Source of the DNA: Qipengyuania aestuarii
GTDB lineage: Bacteria > Pseudomonadota > Alphaproteobacteria > Sphingomonadales > Sphingomonadaceae
Reading direction: 5' to 3'
DNA: 64,000 bases
Assembly (NCBI RefSeq): GCF_019711535.1
Contig: NZ_JAIGNP010000001.1
Span: 806,001 to 870,000 of the forward strand
The notes beneath the pieces are model-generated. The model did not search any database, was not told where the DNA came from, and was given only the letters and a program-made list of their open reading frames with translations. Made by a program: the position numbers and the translations under genes. This document shows positions 43,414 through 52,885 of this stretch, in pieces (position 1 is the first letter of the stretch; every line of letters begins with the position of its first letter).

Positions 43414-44229
43414 ATGTCGTCGCAACGGCGGGTTATTACCGGCTATTCAAATCCAACAGTCAAGGCATTGCGCTCTCTGCGCGAAAAGAAGCATCGCAAA
43501 CGCGAAAGAAAGTTTCTTGCCGAGGGCCTGCGCCTCCTCACTGACGCGAGGGAATGCGGCCACGTCCCCGAAATTCTGGTCCTAGCCGATCGGCGCGAGA
43601 CTCACCCCCTACTCAGGGCGCTGGAAAATGCGGTTGATGCGAGCGGCGGAGAAGTAATCGAAACCACGCCGGACATCCTGTCCAAGATTACGGGTAAGGA
43701 AAATCCTCAAGCGGTCGCCGGCGTATTTACAGAATTCGACACCAGTCTTGAGGCGCTGAAGCGAGACACTTCGAAAATTTGGCTGGTCGCGCAGGCACTG
43801 CGCGATCCAGGCAATCTCGGCACCATGCTTCGCACCGGCGATGCAATCGGTGCAGGCGGCCTCATCCTGATCGACGATTGCGCCGACCCGTTTAGTGTTG
43901 AAGCGGTGCGGGCGAGCATGGGTGCGGTCTTCACTCAGGCGATCGCGCAGACGAATTGGCAGGAATTCGAAGAATGGCTCCGCCAGGGTCCCGGTCAATT
44001 GGTCGCGGCAAGCCTCCGCGAAGCCCATCCCTATCGCGGCGCGCCTTACTCTGCGCCCTGCTTTGTGATGGTCGGTAATGAAAGCCGCGGTCTGCCTGAA
44101 GACTACGAACTGGCTTGCGACCTCCGCGTGACGATGCCGATGAAAGGCCGGGCCGACAGCCTGAACGCTTCGATTGCAGCGGCTGTGCTTGGCTATGAGG
44201 TATTGGCTGCCCTAGATGCGGGCGACTAG
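43414..44229 (+). CDS. SpoU/TrmH-type RNA 2'-O-methyltransferase
   Basis: A 271-aa methyltransferase of the SPOUT class. It has an N-terminal substrate-binding domain (to about residue 105) and the three SpoU motifs: LRDPGNLGTMLRTGDAIGA, MVGNESRGLP and ADSLNASIAAAVLGYE. Relatives methylate ribose in 23S rRNA or tRNA; the target here is unknown. It starts two bases after HPr and probably ends this operon. The 155-bp gap after it (44230-44384) shows no gene or clear signal. Confidence 0.9.
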   Translation: MSSQRRVITGYSNPTVKALRSLREKKHRKRERKFLAEGLRLLTDARECGHVPEILVLADRRETHPLLRALENAVDASGGEVIETTPDILSKITGKENPQAVAGVFTEFDTSLEALKRDTSKIWLVAQALRDPGNLGTMLRTGDAIGAGGLILIDDCADPFSVEAVRASMGAVFTQAIAQTNWQEFEEWLRQGPGQLVAASLREAHPYRGAPYSAPCFVMVGNESRGLPEDYELACDLRVTMPMKGRADSLNASIAAAVLGYEVLAALDAGD

Positions 44230-44384
44230 CTCTTTTCTGTCTGGATTTATCGCAGCACATGCTGATCCGATGAACTTGAGCGCGAGCCCCATCTTCTGGA
44301 TGAGTTTGGACAGCTTACTGCTATTGCTGCGACTTTCATTAAGACGAGGCGATGTCTGGTTGCGCTGGTCGCGCTACCTTCCCA

Positions 44385-44696
44385 TCAACTTAGTGTCCGA
44401 AACTCGTCTTTTCCGCCTTGCGCGATGATATGATCGAGAACGGCGGGATAAAGCGGTTGGTCGAATTCGACTCCGGCACAGCGCCGTTCGATCCAGCGCA
44501 CTTTTGCATGTAAAGGGCCTATCTTTCCAATGCGTAGAGTGATCTCGTCACCCGCTTCCAACCGCCCGACGACATCGTAAAACTGACAGCCGTATTCGGA
44601 AAGATCCTTGATCGAAATGTCGAACCTTATCCCGGTGCCACGCCGGTATCGTCCCGAAGTCGAGATCGAATAACGTGGTTCTCTGCGCAATTCCAT
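44385..44696 (-). CDS. PilZ domain protein
   Basis: A 103-aa single-domain PilZ protein, the usual small c-di-GMP receptor. The two binding motifs are RREPRY (RxxxR, residues 4-8) and DLSEYGC (D/NxSxxG, about 31-37). There is no signal or membrane part. It could control motility, adhesion or polysaccharide. It stands alone, convergent with the methyltransferase. Confidence 0.87.
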   Translation of the reverse strand: MELRREPRYSISTSGRYRRGTGIRFDISIKDLSEYGCQFYDVVGRLEAGDEITLRIGKIGPLHAKVRWIERRCAGVEFDQPLYPAVLDHIIAQGGKDEFRTLS

Positions 44697-44825
44697 AAAT
44701 TCAGCCGGGCAACGCCCCCTCCGGTTGCGACCGCGGACTTACCTGAATTATATTGGAGCAAGTTGCTAGGCCCTATTAGTTTAGGATGCCCTAACATACC
44801 AAAAGGCCAGTTCCGTATCTTCCGG

Positions 44826-46277
44826 TCAGTTTTCGCCCTGGGAACGTTCGGCGGCATCCGAAAAATTGGCGAGCGCGCGCGGGGTGTGGCCGATCGGCAA
44901 TGCTTCAGTGAGATCCTGCGCGCTGGTGTCGACGTTCAATTCCTCGAACCGCTCTCCGGTGCGCCGCAAGTTGCTATCGAAACTTCCCACCAGCTTGTCG
45001 AAGTGCTGGTTGGTGGAAAGCAAGCTTTTGCGCATCGCCCCCATATGGCCCGCGACGACGCCGAGCCGATCGTATAACTCTTTGCCAAGCTGAGCAATTT
45101 CCTTCGCATCTGCCTGCACTCCGGCCTGGCGCCAGACGGTGGAGACGGTCAAAGCGATGGACATGAAATTGAGAGGGCTGGACAATACGATCTGCCGTTT
45201 GAGAGCGTAATCCAGCAGGCCGCTGTCCTGCGTCAAAGCTGCGTAGAGCACGTGTTCGCCCGGGACGAACATCACAACGAAGTCGGCAGAGCCATCGACA
45301 TGGTCCTGATAGCGCTTCCCCGACAATTCATCGATATGGGTCCGCAGCTCTCGAGCATGCGTTTTAAGCAGAGCTTGGCGTTCTTCGTCGCTATCCGCCT
45401 CATTAGCAGCCCGATAAGTGTTGAAGACGTTCTTTACATCCACCACCAGACGGCGGTTGCCGGGGATATTGATTACGGCATCAGGACGCAGCAAATTGCC
45501 GTTCTCATCGCGAACGCTGGTTTGGAAATTGAAATCTGCCTTGTCGTAAAGACCGCAGCTTTCGAGCAGGTTCTCAAGCTGCAGTTCACCCCAATCGCCG
45601 CGCGCCTTGGTCGCACCCTGCAGCGTCGTGGTGATGCGGTTAGCACCGTCAATGACACGTTGCTGGCCTTCGCGAACCTGGCCGATGACACCCTGCAGGC
45701 GCTCGAAATCGGAAACGCGATTCTTCTCCAGTTCCTCCACCCGCTTGCGATAGCGCTCTAGCGTCTCGCCGACGGGCCCGACCCGCTTTTCCAGCTCGGC
45801 CAGGCTTTCCTTGTTGAGAGTAGCCAGATGGTTCTGTGCGCCTTCGAGAAATTTCGACTGTGCGCCGACAAGCATTTTCTCGCCGATTTCACCGAACTTG
45901 GCCTGCAGTTTCTCTTCGGCGTCCTGCAATCGCTTGAGTTCGCGCGCAAATTGCGCCTCGCGCTCGGAATAACGCTCCTCGAGTGCGCGCTCGCGTGCTT
46001 CGGAAGAGCTTTCCAAAGAAGCCAGCCGATTTGCCGCCAATTCGCGATCCGCTTGCGCGGTTTTCAGGTCTCGGGCCAAGTCATCCGCTCGCGCAGCGCG
46101 CTCGGACATGATTGCCAGATCGCGTGTCATTTCCTTAAGCTTGTCCTCGATGGCACGCGCTTCGGAATCGCGCTCGGCATGCCGCGTTTTCCATTCCGCT
46201 ACCGGGCGTGACCCCAGAAACCATCCGAAAACCAGCCCGGCGACAAGCGCGACGATTGCGATAATGCCCAATTCCAT
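44826..46277 (-). CDS. rmuC: DNA recombination protein RmuC
   Basis: A 483-aa protein with one N-terminal membrane helix (residues 1-22), a long coiled-coil (about 25-165) and the RmuC nuclease-like domain. Family segments are RGDWGELQLENLLE, LRPDAVINIPG, VVDVKNVF and DFVVMFVPGEHVLYAAL. RmuC limits inversion between short repeats; the mechanism is not settled. The ATG at 46277 is preferred over a TTG at 46301. Confidence 0.93.
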   Translation of the reverse strand: MELGIIAIVALVAGLVFGWFLGSRPVAEWKTRHAERDSEARAIEDKLKEMTRDLAIMSERAARADDLARDLKTAQADRELAANRLASLESSSEARERALEERYSEREAQFARELKRLQDAEEKLQAKFGEIGEKMLVGAQSKFLEGAQNHLATLNKESLAELEKRVGPVGETLERYRKRVEELEKNRVSDFERLQGVIGQVREGQQRVIDGANRITTTLQGATKARGDWGELQLENLLESCGLYDKADFNFQTSVRDENGNLLRPDAVINIPGNRRLVVDVKNVFNTYRAANEADSDEERQALLKTHARELRTHIDELSGKRYQDHVDGSADFVVMFVPGEHVLYAALTQDSGLLDYALKRQIVLSSPLNFMSIALTVSTVWRQAGVQADAKEIAQLGKELYDRLGVVAGHMGAMRKSLLSTNQHFDKLVGSFDSNLRRTGERFEELNVDTSAQDLTEALPIGHTPRALANFSDAAERSQGEN

Positions 46278-46386
46278 GAGCTCAGAGTATGCGGAACACA
46301 AAAGGAACGCCAGTGCGCTGGCCGCATCTATCCACTATGGATGATCATCCCCGGCCGCAGTGAGCCCATCGCCACCTCGATCTCGC

Positions 46387-46419
46387 AAAAGAAAAAGGCG
46401 AGCCGCTGAGCGACCCGCC
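46387..46419 (-). terminator. Rho-independent terminator of def
   Basis: On the minus strand a ten-pair stem (GGCGGGTCGC/GCGGCTCGCC, two G-T pairs, loop TCA) is followed by TTTTTCTTTT, 31 bp after the def stop. Confidence 0.88.
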
Positions 46420-46450
46420 GGTTTCGGATTACAAGAATCTCGTAAGGGTC

Positions 46451-47017
46451 CTAAGCCGCCTCGCGCAGCTTTCTCAGCTTTTTCAAAGCCATATTACGCT
46501 TGAGACGCGAAAGATGGTCGATAAAGAGCACGCCTTCCAGATGATCCATCTCGTGCTGGATGCACGTAGCCATCAAACCGTCCAGATCTTCCTCGTGGGT
46601 CTCGCCCTCGAGATCCTGATAGCGCACGCGGCAGGTTGCCGGCCGGTCGACATCGGCGAAGATATCGGGAACCGAGAGACAGCCTTCCTGATAGGTAGCA
46701 AGCTCTTCCGCCGGATCCAGAATTTCCGGATTGATAAAAACCCGTGGTTCCTTTTTCGTCGGGTAGTGGACGTGTTCGTGGCCGCCGTGGTTGCAGACTT
46801 CCCCTTCAGCCTCTTCATCTTCCGGCTGCAGGTCGATTACCAGCACGCGCTTCGGTACGCCCACCTGGATCGCCGCCAGTCCGATTCCCGGCGCGTCATA
46901 CATAGTTTCGAACATGTCGGAGACGAGGGTACGCAGGTCGTCGTCGAACTCGGTAACCGGTTCGGACACGACTTTCAGCCGGGGGTCCGGCACTTCAAGT
47001 ATTTCACGGATAGCCAT
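46451..47017 (-). CDS. def: Peptide deformylase with Cys/His-rich insertion
   Basis: Removes the formyl group from nascent proteins; 188 aa from the ATG at 47017. The three motifs are intact: GIGLAAIQVG (45-54), EGCLSV with metal ligand Cys113, and HEMDH with His155 and His159. Between motifs 1 and 2 an insertion (about residues 64-91) carries Cys75 and His77, 80, 82 and 84 in a CNHGGHEHVHYP stretch not found in the E. coli enzyme. It could bind an extra metal. It is divergent, with recR between, from fmt, the enzyme that adds the formyl group to initiator tRNA. Confidence 0.95.
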   Translation of the reverse strand: MAIREILEVPDPRLKVVSEPVTEFDDDLRTLVSDMFETMYDAPGIGLAAIQVGVPKRVLVIDLQPEDEEAEGEVCNHGGHEHVHYPTKKEPRVFINPEILDPAEELATYQEGCLSVPDIFADVDRPATCRVRYQDLEGETHEEDLDGLMATCIQHEMDHLEGVLFIDHLSRLKRNMALKKLRKLREAA

Positions 47018-47079
47018 GGAGCATAAATAAGCGCGCCGCACGCAATTTTCAATCCACTTGGACCGCTCAGAGTTATCGC

Positions 47080-47676
47080 CTAGCCCAGCGGCCGACGAGC
47101 CCTCAGGGCCTGCGCAAGAGTTCCCTCGTCGAGATAGTCCAGTTCGCCCCCTACCGGCAGCCCATGGGCAAGCTGGGTAATCCGGACAGGATAGTCCTCC
47201 AGCCGTTCTGCCAGATAATGCGCGGTGGTCTGCCCCTCCAGCGTGGCGTTCATCGCCAGCACCACTTCGTCTACACCGCCCTGCTCGACGCGTGACAACA
47301 GACTGGCAATGTTCAGATCTTCAGGGCGTATGCCGTCGAGCGCGGAAAGTTTGCCGCCAAGCACATGATATTTCCCCGTGAAGAGCTTCGCACGATCCAG
47401 AGCCCACAGGTCTGCGACATCTTCCACTACGCACAGGCCCTTCCCGTCCCTGCGCGGGTCGGCGCATATCCCGCAGGGATTGGTCGTATCGACATTGCCG
47501 CAAATATCGCATTCGACCAGTGCCTCGCCTACAGTGGCCAGCGCCTCGAGCAATGCCGGAAGCGCGCTCTCGCGGCGCTTGACCAGCCACAGGACGGCAC
47601 GCCGCGCACTGCGCGGGCCGAGGCCGGGCAGACGGGCCAGCGCGGCGGCCAGCGTCTCGATCTCTTGCGATGCCAT
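47080..47676 (-). CDS. recR: Recombination mediator RecR
   Basis: A 198-aa protein of the RecFOR pathway that helps load RecA at gaps. It has the helix-hairpin-helix [17 protein letters not shown], a four-Cys zinc finger (CDICGN...CGIC, about residues 57-72), a Toprim region from [11 protein letters not shown], and the C-terminal [23 protein letters not shown]. It lies 62 bp upstream of def on the same strand and is divergent from fmt. Confidence 0.96.
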   Translation of the reverse strand: MASQEIETLAAALARLPGLGPRSARRAVLWLVKRRESALPALLEALATVGEALVECDICGNVDTTNPCGICADPRRDGKGLCVVEDVADLWALDRAKLFTGKYHVLGGKLSALDGIRPEDLNIASLLSRVEQGGVDEVVLAMNATLEGQTTAHYLAERLEDYPVRITQLAHGLPVGGELDYLDEGTLAQALRARRPLG

Positions 47677-47729
47677 ACGGGCACAGATAGGGGCCTTGGC
47701 GGAACAGAGAAAGACCAGACAGGGGCTTC

Positions 47730-48638
47730 ATGCGCATAATCTTCATGGGATCGCCGGAATTCGCCATGCCAACGCTACAGGCATTGGTTCACGCCGCGCA
47801 TGAAGTCGTGTGCGTCTATACCCAGCCGCCCCGCCCCGGTGGGCGCCGAGGCAAGGAACTGACCAAGACCCCGGTTCACCAGCTGGCCGAGCGGCTTGGA
47901 ATAGAGGTGCGCCATCCAACATCGCTTAAATCCGAGGAAGAACAGGCAAAATTCGCCGCACTCGACGCGGATATCGCGGTGGTGGCAGCCTATGGACTGA
48001 TCCTACCCCAGGCGATCCTCGATGCTCCAAAACGAGGCTGTCTCAATGTCCATGCCTCTCTCCTTCCCGACTGGCGCGGCGCGGCGCCCATTCACCGCTC
48101 CATCATGGCAGGGGATGAGGTTACCGGCGTCACCATCATGCAAATGGAAGCCGGACTCGACACCGGTCCCATGCTTGCCACGGTTCGCACCCCGGTCGAA
48201 GACAAGACCACCGGAGAACTGACCGAGGAACTGGCCGAGCTGGGTGCGCAGCTGATGGTCGGCACTCTCATCGATATCGATGCGCTGCACGCGGTCGAAC
48301 AGGATCATGATGCCGCAAGCTACGCCAAGAAAATAGAAAAGGCCGAAGCGCGCATAGACTGGTTGCGATCTGCCGAAGATGTGGCGCGTCACATCCATGG
48401 CCTTTCACCCTTCCCCGGCGCATGGGCCGAACTCGAAGGCGCAAGAGTGAAATTCCTCCGCGCCGAGCCCGTAGACGGTTCGGGCGATCCGGGGACGGTG
48501 CTGGATGACGACCTGACGATTGCCTGCGGCGAAGGCGCCATTCGCCCGCTGCGTCTCCAACGCGCCGGCAAACCTGCAATGGAACGCCCCGAATTCCTGC
48601 GCGGTAATTCCGTGGGCGAAGGCGCACGTTTCGCGTGA
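47730..48638 (+). CDS. fmt: Methionyl-tRNA formyltransferase
   Basis: Formylates initiator Met-tRNA using 10-formyl-tetrahydrofolate; 302 aa. The N-terminal domain has [14 protein letters not shown], the catalytic Asn-His-Asp set in [20 protein letters not shown], and [20 protein letters not shown]-terminal tRNA-binding domain follows. It overlaps truA by four bases. Confidence 0.96.
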   Translation: MRIIFMGSPEFAMPTLQALVHAAHEVVCVYTQPPRPGGRRGKELTKTPVHQLAERLGIEVRHPTSLKSEEEQAKFAALDADIAVVAAYGLILPQAILDAPKRGCLNVHASLLPDWRGAAPIHRSIMAGDEVTGVTIMQMEAGLDTGPMLATVRTPVEDKTTGELTEELAELGAQLMVGTLIDIDALHAVEQDHDAASYAKKIEKAEARIDWLRSAEDVARHIHGLSPFPGAWAELEGARVKFLRAEPVDGSGDPGTVLDDDLTIACGEGAIRPLRLQRAGKPAMERPEFLRGNSVGEGARFA

Positions 48639-49384
48639 CACGCTTCGCGCTTACCATAGAGTTCGACGGCACGCCCTTCTTCGGGCTCCAGCGGCAGGAC
48701 AACGGGCCGAGCGTGCAGCAATCGCTGGAGGAGTCCGCGTTTCGCGTCACCGGAGAAGACGTGCGCCTTCATAGTGCCGGCCGCACGGACACCGGGGTCC
48801 ACGCGCTCGCCATGCGAAGCCATGTCGATATCGAAAAAGAGATAGCGCCGTTTCGCCTGATGGAGGCGCTTAACGCACAAGTGAGGCCAGACCCAATCGC
48901 CGTCACCCATTGCGCGGTGGTCGATGACGATTGGCACGCACGCTTCAGCTGCACCGGGCGCAGTTACGTCTACCGTATCGCCAACCGCCGCGCGCCGCTG
49001 ACCCTTGAACGCAACCGTCTGTGGCAGGTCCCGCAGGACCTCGATGCTGAGGCGATGGACCGCGCTGCGAAAGCGCTGGTGGGTCTGCACGATTTCACCA
49101 CTTTCCGCTCGGTCCAGTGCCAGGCCCAGAGTCCGCTCAAGACCTTGGACCGGCTCGATGTGGAAAGGGTCGGCGACGAAGTGCGCGTGCACGCCGCAGC
49201 GCGCAGTTTCCTCCACCATCAGGTGCGCTCGATGGTCGGCTGCCTCGCGCTGGTCGGTATGGGACGCTGGCGGGAAGAACAGATGGCGGAGGCGCTGGAG
49301 GCCCGCGACAGGCAGGCGCTGGGTCTCAATGCTCCGCCGCACGGGCTCTACTTCGTCAAGGCGACCTATCCGGACGATGCGTGA
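48635..49384 (+). CDS. truA: tRNA pseudouridine(38-40) synthase
   Basis: A 249-aa pseudouridine synthase acting on positions 38-40 of the anticodon arm. Catalytic Asp lies in [23 protein letters not shown] and [13 protein letters not shown] are other family motifs. The GTG start overlaps the fmt stop (GTGA), suggesting coupled translation. Confidence 0.95.
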   Translation: MTRFALTIEFDGTPFFGLQRQDNGPSVQQSLEESAFRVTGEDVRLHSAGRTDTGVHALAMRSHVDIEKEIAPFRLMEALNAQVRPDPIAVTHCAVVDDDWHARFSCTGRSYVYRIANRRAPLTLERNRLWQVPQDLDAEAMDRAAKALVGLHDFTTFRSVQCQAQSPLKTLDRLDVERVGDEVRVHAAARSFLHHQVRSMVGCLALVGMGRWREEQMAEALEARDRQALGLNAPPHGLYFVKATYPDDA

Positions 49385-49468
49385 CTGAACGGCACCCTAG
49401 CCAATTTCCATTTCGGCGCGTAGCGAGACGGTCAAACAGGTTTCAATAACGCACCGAAAGGGAACAGG

Positions 49469-50578
49469 ATGACCACCGGTAAACAGCTCTTCACCACGCT
49501 TGAAAGCGACGGCACACTCACTCTCCAGATCGAAGACGTCACTTTTCCCGAACCGAAAGGCAATCAGGTTCTGGTCAAGATGGAAGCCGCACCGATCAAC
49601 CCTTCCGATCTGGCGATCCTGACGGGCGCTGCCGATTTCGAGAATGCCGAATATTCGCCCGGCAAGGTCGTCGCCAAGATGCCCGAACCGTTCAATTCGG
49701 GGAGCAAGGCGCGCCATGGCAAGAAACTGCCGGCAGGTAACGAAGGCGCCGGCACGGTGGTTGCGACCGGTGACGGCGACGCCGCAAAAGCCCTGATGGG
49801 ACAACGCGTGGCCTGTGTGCCCGGCAATGCCTTCAGCCAGTACGCGATTGCCGATGCCAATATGTGCCTGCCGCTGGGCGATCATAGCGCCGAAGCCGGC
49901 GCATCGAGCTTCGTCAATCCGATGACTGCTCTTGGCTTCGCTGAGAACGCGAAGATGGAAGGACAGGACGCCATCCTACACACGGTCGGGGCATCGAACC
50001 TCGGCCAGATGCTGAACCGCATCTGCCTCGAAGACGGACTTGGCCTCGTCAACATCGTGCGCAAGGACGATCAGGCGGAACTGCTGAAGTCGCAGGGCGC
50101 GACGCATGTCGTGAATTCATCCGGCGACGATTTCATGGGCCAGCTTCGTAGCGCGATCAAAGATACGGGCGCGTTTTTCGGCTTCGATCCGATCGGCGGC
50201 GGCAAGATGGTAGACAGCTGCTTCAAGGCCATGGAGCAGGTGGCTGTGGCGAACATGACCGAATATTCGCGCTACGGATCGAACCAGGCGAAGCGGATGT
50301 TCATCTACGGCCGTCTCGACGTCAGCCCGACCACGCTAACGCCATCCTATGGCTTCGGCTGGACCTTGTCGGGCTGGCTACTGTTCCCGTTCCTTCAGCA
50401 GGCGGGACAGGAAACGATGGGTCGGATGCGCAAGCGCGTGCTCGACAATCTCACCACGACCTTTGCCAGCAGCTACAAGGCGAAGGTCGACCTTCAAGCC
50501 ATGCTGACCAAGGATGCGATCCTGGACTATCGGGAAATGAAGACGGGCGAGAAATATCTGGTCACGCCGCACGGCTAA
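49469..50578 (+). CDS. Zinc-independent MDR (quinone reductase-like) oxidoreductase
   Basis: A 369-aa medium-chain dehydrogenase/reductase. The N-terminal GroES-like domain has INPSDL and AGNEGAGTVVATG; no catalytic zinc ligands are seen. The nucleotide-binding domain is atypical: ILHTVGASNLGQMLNRIC replaces the usual AxxGGVG loop. Relatives are annotated as NADPH:quinone reductase or alcohol dehydrogenase-like. The ATG at 49469 has AGGG upstream. It converges with the asparaginase gene, the stops one base apart. Confidence 0.82.
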   Translation: MTTGKQLFTTLESDGTLTLQIEDVTFPEPKGNQVLVKMEAAPINPSDLAILTGAADFENAEYSPGKVVAKMPEPFNSGSKARHGKKLPAGNEGAGTVVATGDGDAAKALMGQRVACVPGNAFSQYAIADANMCLPLGDHSAEAGASSFVNPMTALGFAENAKMEGQDAILHTVGASNLGQMLNRICLEDGLGLVNIVRKDDQAELLKSQGATHVVNSSGDDFMGQLRSAIKDTGAFFGFDPIGGGKMVDSCFKAMEQVAVANMTEYSRYGSNQAKRMFIYGRLDVSPTTLTPSYGFGWTLSGWLLFPFLQQAGQETMGRMRKRVLDNLTTTFASSYKAKVDLQAMLTKDAILDYREMKTGEKYLVTPHG

Positions 50579-50579
50579 G

Positions 50580-51569
50580 TCAGCGGCGGTCGAACTTCTG
50601 CTGGATGGCGGCGGGATCGCTGATCCCGTCCGCCAGAAGCAATTGCAAAAGCACCCGCGCTTTCTGGGGATTGAGAGCGCGGGCCGCGATGAAACCGTTG
50701 TCCCGATCTTCCGGCTCCCGGTCGACGAGGCCTTCATCGGTGCGGCTCGCACGAACCACGGCAACGCCATTACGTGCCTGTTCGACCAGAGCGGTGCGAA
50801 CCGCTTCGGGCATATTGCCTTCCCCAAGGCCGGCGACAACAATGCCGCGCGTCGCATCGCCGATCTGACGTCTCACGCTTGCTGCATCGAGGCCGGCATG
50901 AGCGTAGACAATCACGACTTCGGGCAGGTCGGTGGTCCATCTGAAAGCAGCAGCCCTGCCCTGACGCCAGGGCGCGCCGAACCATTCCAGGCTGGCAGGC
51001 GTGACCAGCCCGATGGATTCGCGCGGGAAGCCGCGAAATGCTTCGGTTCCGCGCGTCCGCACCTTGCGCACATCGCGCGCGGCAAAGACCCGGTCACCCA
51101 TGACCACGAGCACTCCGCGCCCGGCTGCGTCCGGGTCGCTCGCCACACGCACGGCATTGGCGAAATTTCTCAGGCCATCGTATCCCACCGCATCAGCAGG
51201 CCGCATGGCGCCCACCACGACCACCGGCTTGTCGGCGGCCAAGGTCAGGTCGAGCAGAAACGCCGTTTCCTCCAGCGTGTCGGTGCCATGGGTCACGATG
51301 ATCCCGCGGCAGCCATCATCGGCCATCGCCTCCGCAATTGCCGCATGCAGGGGATTCCACACGCCCGGCCCCATATCGGCCGAATCGATATTGGCGATCT
51401 GGCGGCCTGAAAGCTCCGCACCCAGGCCCAATCCGCCGACTTTTTCGAGATAATCATCGATCCCGATTTCGCCTGCACGATAGTCTTTCGCTATCGCAGA
51501 ACCGGCGATTCCCGCGATTGTGCCGCCAGTGGCGAGGACTGTGAGCCTGGTCGAATTCGTGCTTGTCAT
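50580..51569 (-). CDS. L-asparaginase
   Basis: Hydrolyses asparagine to aspartate and ammonia; 329 aa. The first catalytic Thr is in LATGGTIAGIAG and the second in VTHGTDTLEETAFLLDL. The sequence resembles type II enzymes, but no signal peptide is seen, so a cytoplasmic location is likely. The ATG at 51569 is chosen; a start at 51581 is in frame. Confidence 0.92.
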   Translation of the reverse strand: MTSTNSTRLTVLATGGTIAGIAGSAIAKDYRAGEIGIDDYLEKVGGLGLGAELSGRQIANIDSADMGPGVWNPLHAAIAEAMADDGCRGIIVTHGTDTLEETAFLLDLTLAADKPVVVVGAMRPADAVGYDGLRNFANAVRVASDPDAAGRGVLVVMGDRVFAARDVRKVRTRGTEAFRGFPRESIGLVTPASLEWFGAPWRQGRAAAFRWTTDLPEVVIVYAHAGLDAASVRRQIGDATRGIVVAGLGEGNMPEAVRTALVEQARNGVAVVRASRTDEGLVDREPEDRDNGFIAARALNPQKARVLLQLLLADGISDPAAIQQKFDRR

Positions 51570-51640
51570 CACAAAGCGCACTAGCGGGAATTGATTTATG
51601 CGTCACGCACGCTATGTGGCGCTTCACCCGATGCTGGTCG

Positions 51641-51716
51641 GGGCGATTAGCTCAGTTGGTAGAGCATCTCGTTTACACCGAGAGGGTCGGCGGTTCGAGC
51701 CCGTCATCGCCCACCA
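51641..51716 (+). tRNA. tRNA-Val (anticodon TAC)
   Basis: A complete cloverleaf of 76 nt with encoded CCA. Acceptor GGGCGAT/ATCGCCC, D-arm with TAGCTCAGTTGGTAGAGC, anticodon stem TCTCG/CGAGA with loop TTTACAC (anticodon TAC), and T-arm with GGTTCGAGCCC. Discriminator A at 51713, CCA at 51714-51716. Confidence 0.98.
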
Positions 51717-51734
51717 GTTCCAGGCTTCGGGCCC

Positions 51735-51878
51735 TCACTTCAGCCACAGTCTCAGCCCGTAGGCGACCGCGCCGAGCACGGCCACGCTGACGATCCAGAT
51801 CAGCACCATCCAGCCGATGCGCTGCCAGAGCGGCTTTCGCTCCGCCTCGTCCGATCCGGAAAGCGGATCGAACGGCAT
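51735..51878 (-). CDS. DUF2474-type small protein of the cio operon
   Basis: A 47-aa protein with a charged N-terminal part (SDEAERKPLWQR) and one membrane helix (about residues 23-45). Small single-span proteins of the DUF2474 family are found at the end of cyanide-insensitive oxidase operons, and are compared to CydX. The ATG overlaps the cioB stop by one base (TGATG), so it is the third gene of the operon. It probably stabilises the oxidase; this is inferred from context. Confidence 0.82.
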   Translation of the reverse strand: MPFDPLSGSDEAERKPLWQRIGWMVLIWIVSVAVLGAVAYGLRLWLK

Positions 51879-52885
51879 CAATGATATCCTTCCGTACCAA
51901 CCTTGCCGCGAAAGACCCAATAGGCCCAGCCCGTGTAGGCGAGGATGAGCGGCATGGTGATGGCTACTCCGATCAGCATGAAGATCTGGCTCTTTTCGGG
52001 TGCGGCAGCCTCCCAGATCGTGACGTCGGGCGGTATGACATTGGGCCAGATGGTCAGCCCCAGTCCCGCCATGCCAAGGAAGAAGAGCGCTATCGATAGC
52101 CAGAAAGGCTTGCTGTTGCGTTCTTTCCTCAGCGCGCCGAGCAGGGACAGCGCCAGAATCCCGGTCACGATCGGTACCCAACCGGTAATGTAAATCTCCG
52201 GCGCGGTCAGCCAGCGGTCGGAATATTCGGGATTGAGCACGAGATTGTAAGCGCTCACCGCCCCCATCAATGCAAGCGTGGCGAGAAAGGCTTTCTTGGC
52301 CAGCGTGCGCGCATGAGCCTGCGATGCCCCTTCCAGTTTCCAGATCAGCCAGGTCGCGCCGAGCAGTGCATAGCCGGCCACCGTGCCGATACCCGTCAGC
52401 AGGGTGTAGGGCGTGAGCCAATCCCACCAGCTTCCCGCATAGGCACGGCCCTCGACGTCGATCCCCTGCAGCATCGCACCGAGGATCATGCCCTGCGCCA
52501 TCGCGGCGATGAAGCTTCCTGCCGTAAAGCTGATGTCCCAGAACTTTTCGTGCGCCTTGTCGCGCCAGCGAAATTCGAAGGCCACGCCGCGAAAGACCAG
52601 CCCCAGCAGCATGGCGATGATCAGGGGATAGGTTGCCGGGAGAATGACCGCATAGGCCAGCGGGAAAGCCGCAAACAGCCCCCCTCCCCCGAGCACCAGC
52701 CAGGTCTCGTTCCCGTCCCACACCGGCGCGATCGAGTTCATGGCCTGATCGCGTTCCTGCCCCGGTTTGAAGGTCGGGAAAAGGATGCCGATGCCGAGAT
52801 CGAAGCCGTCCATCACGACATAGGCGAACACGGCGAAGGCGATGATGAAGGCCCAGATCACCGTCAGGTCGAAATCAATTCCCAT
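51878..52885 (-). CDS. cioB: Cytochrome bd-type (cyanide-insensitive) oxidase subunit II
   Basis: A 335-aa subunit with about eight membrane helices, partner of CioA. Family segments are YVVMDGFDLGIGILFP, APVWDGNETWLVLGGGGLFAAFP and FEFRWR. The ATG at 52885 has GGAGG upstream and overlaps the end of cioA. The stop overlaps the small DUF2474-type gene. Confidence 0.93.
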   Translation of the reverse strand: MGIDFDLTVIWAFIIAFAVFAYVVMDGFDLGIGILFPTFKPGQERDQAMNSIAPVWDGNETWLVLGGGGLFAAFPLAYAVILPATYPLIIAMLLGLVFRGVAFEFRWRDKAHEKFWDISFTAGSFIAAMAQGMILGAMLQGIDVEGRAYAGSWWDWLTPYTLLTGIGTVAGYALLGATWLIWKLEGASQAHARTLAKKAFLATLALMGAVSAYNLVLNPEYSDRWLTAPEIYITGWVPIVTGILALSLLGALRKERNSKPFWLSIALFFLGMAGLGLTIWPNVIPPDVTIWEAAAPEKSQIFMLIGVAITMPLILAYTGWAYWVFRGKVGTEGYH

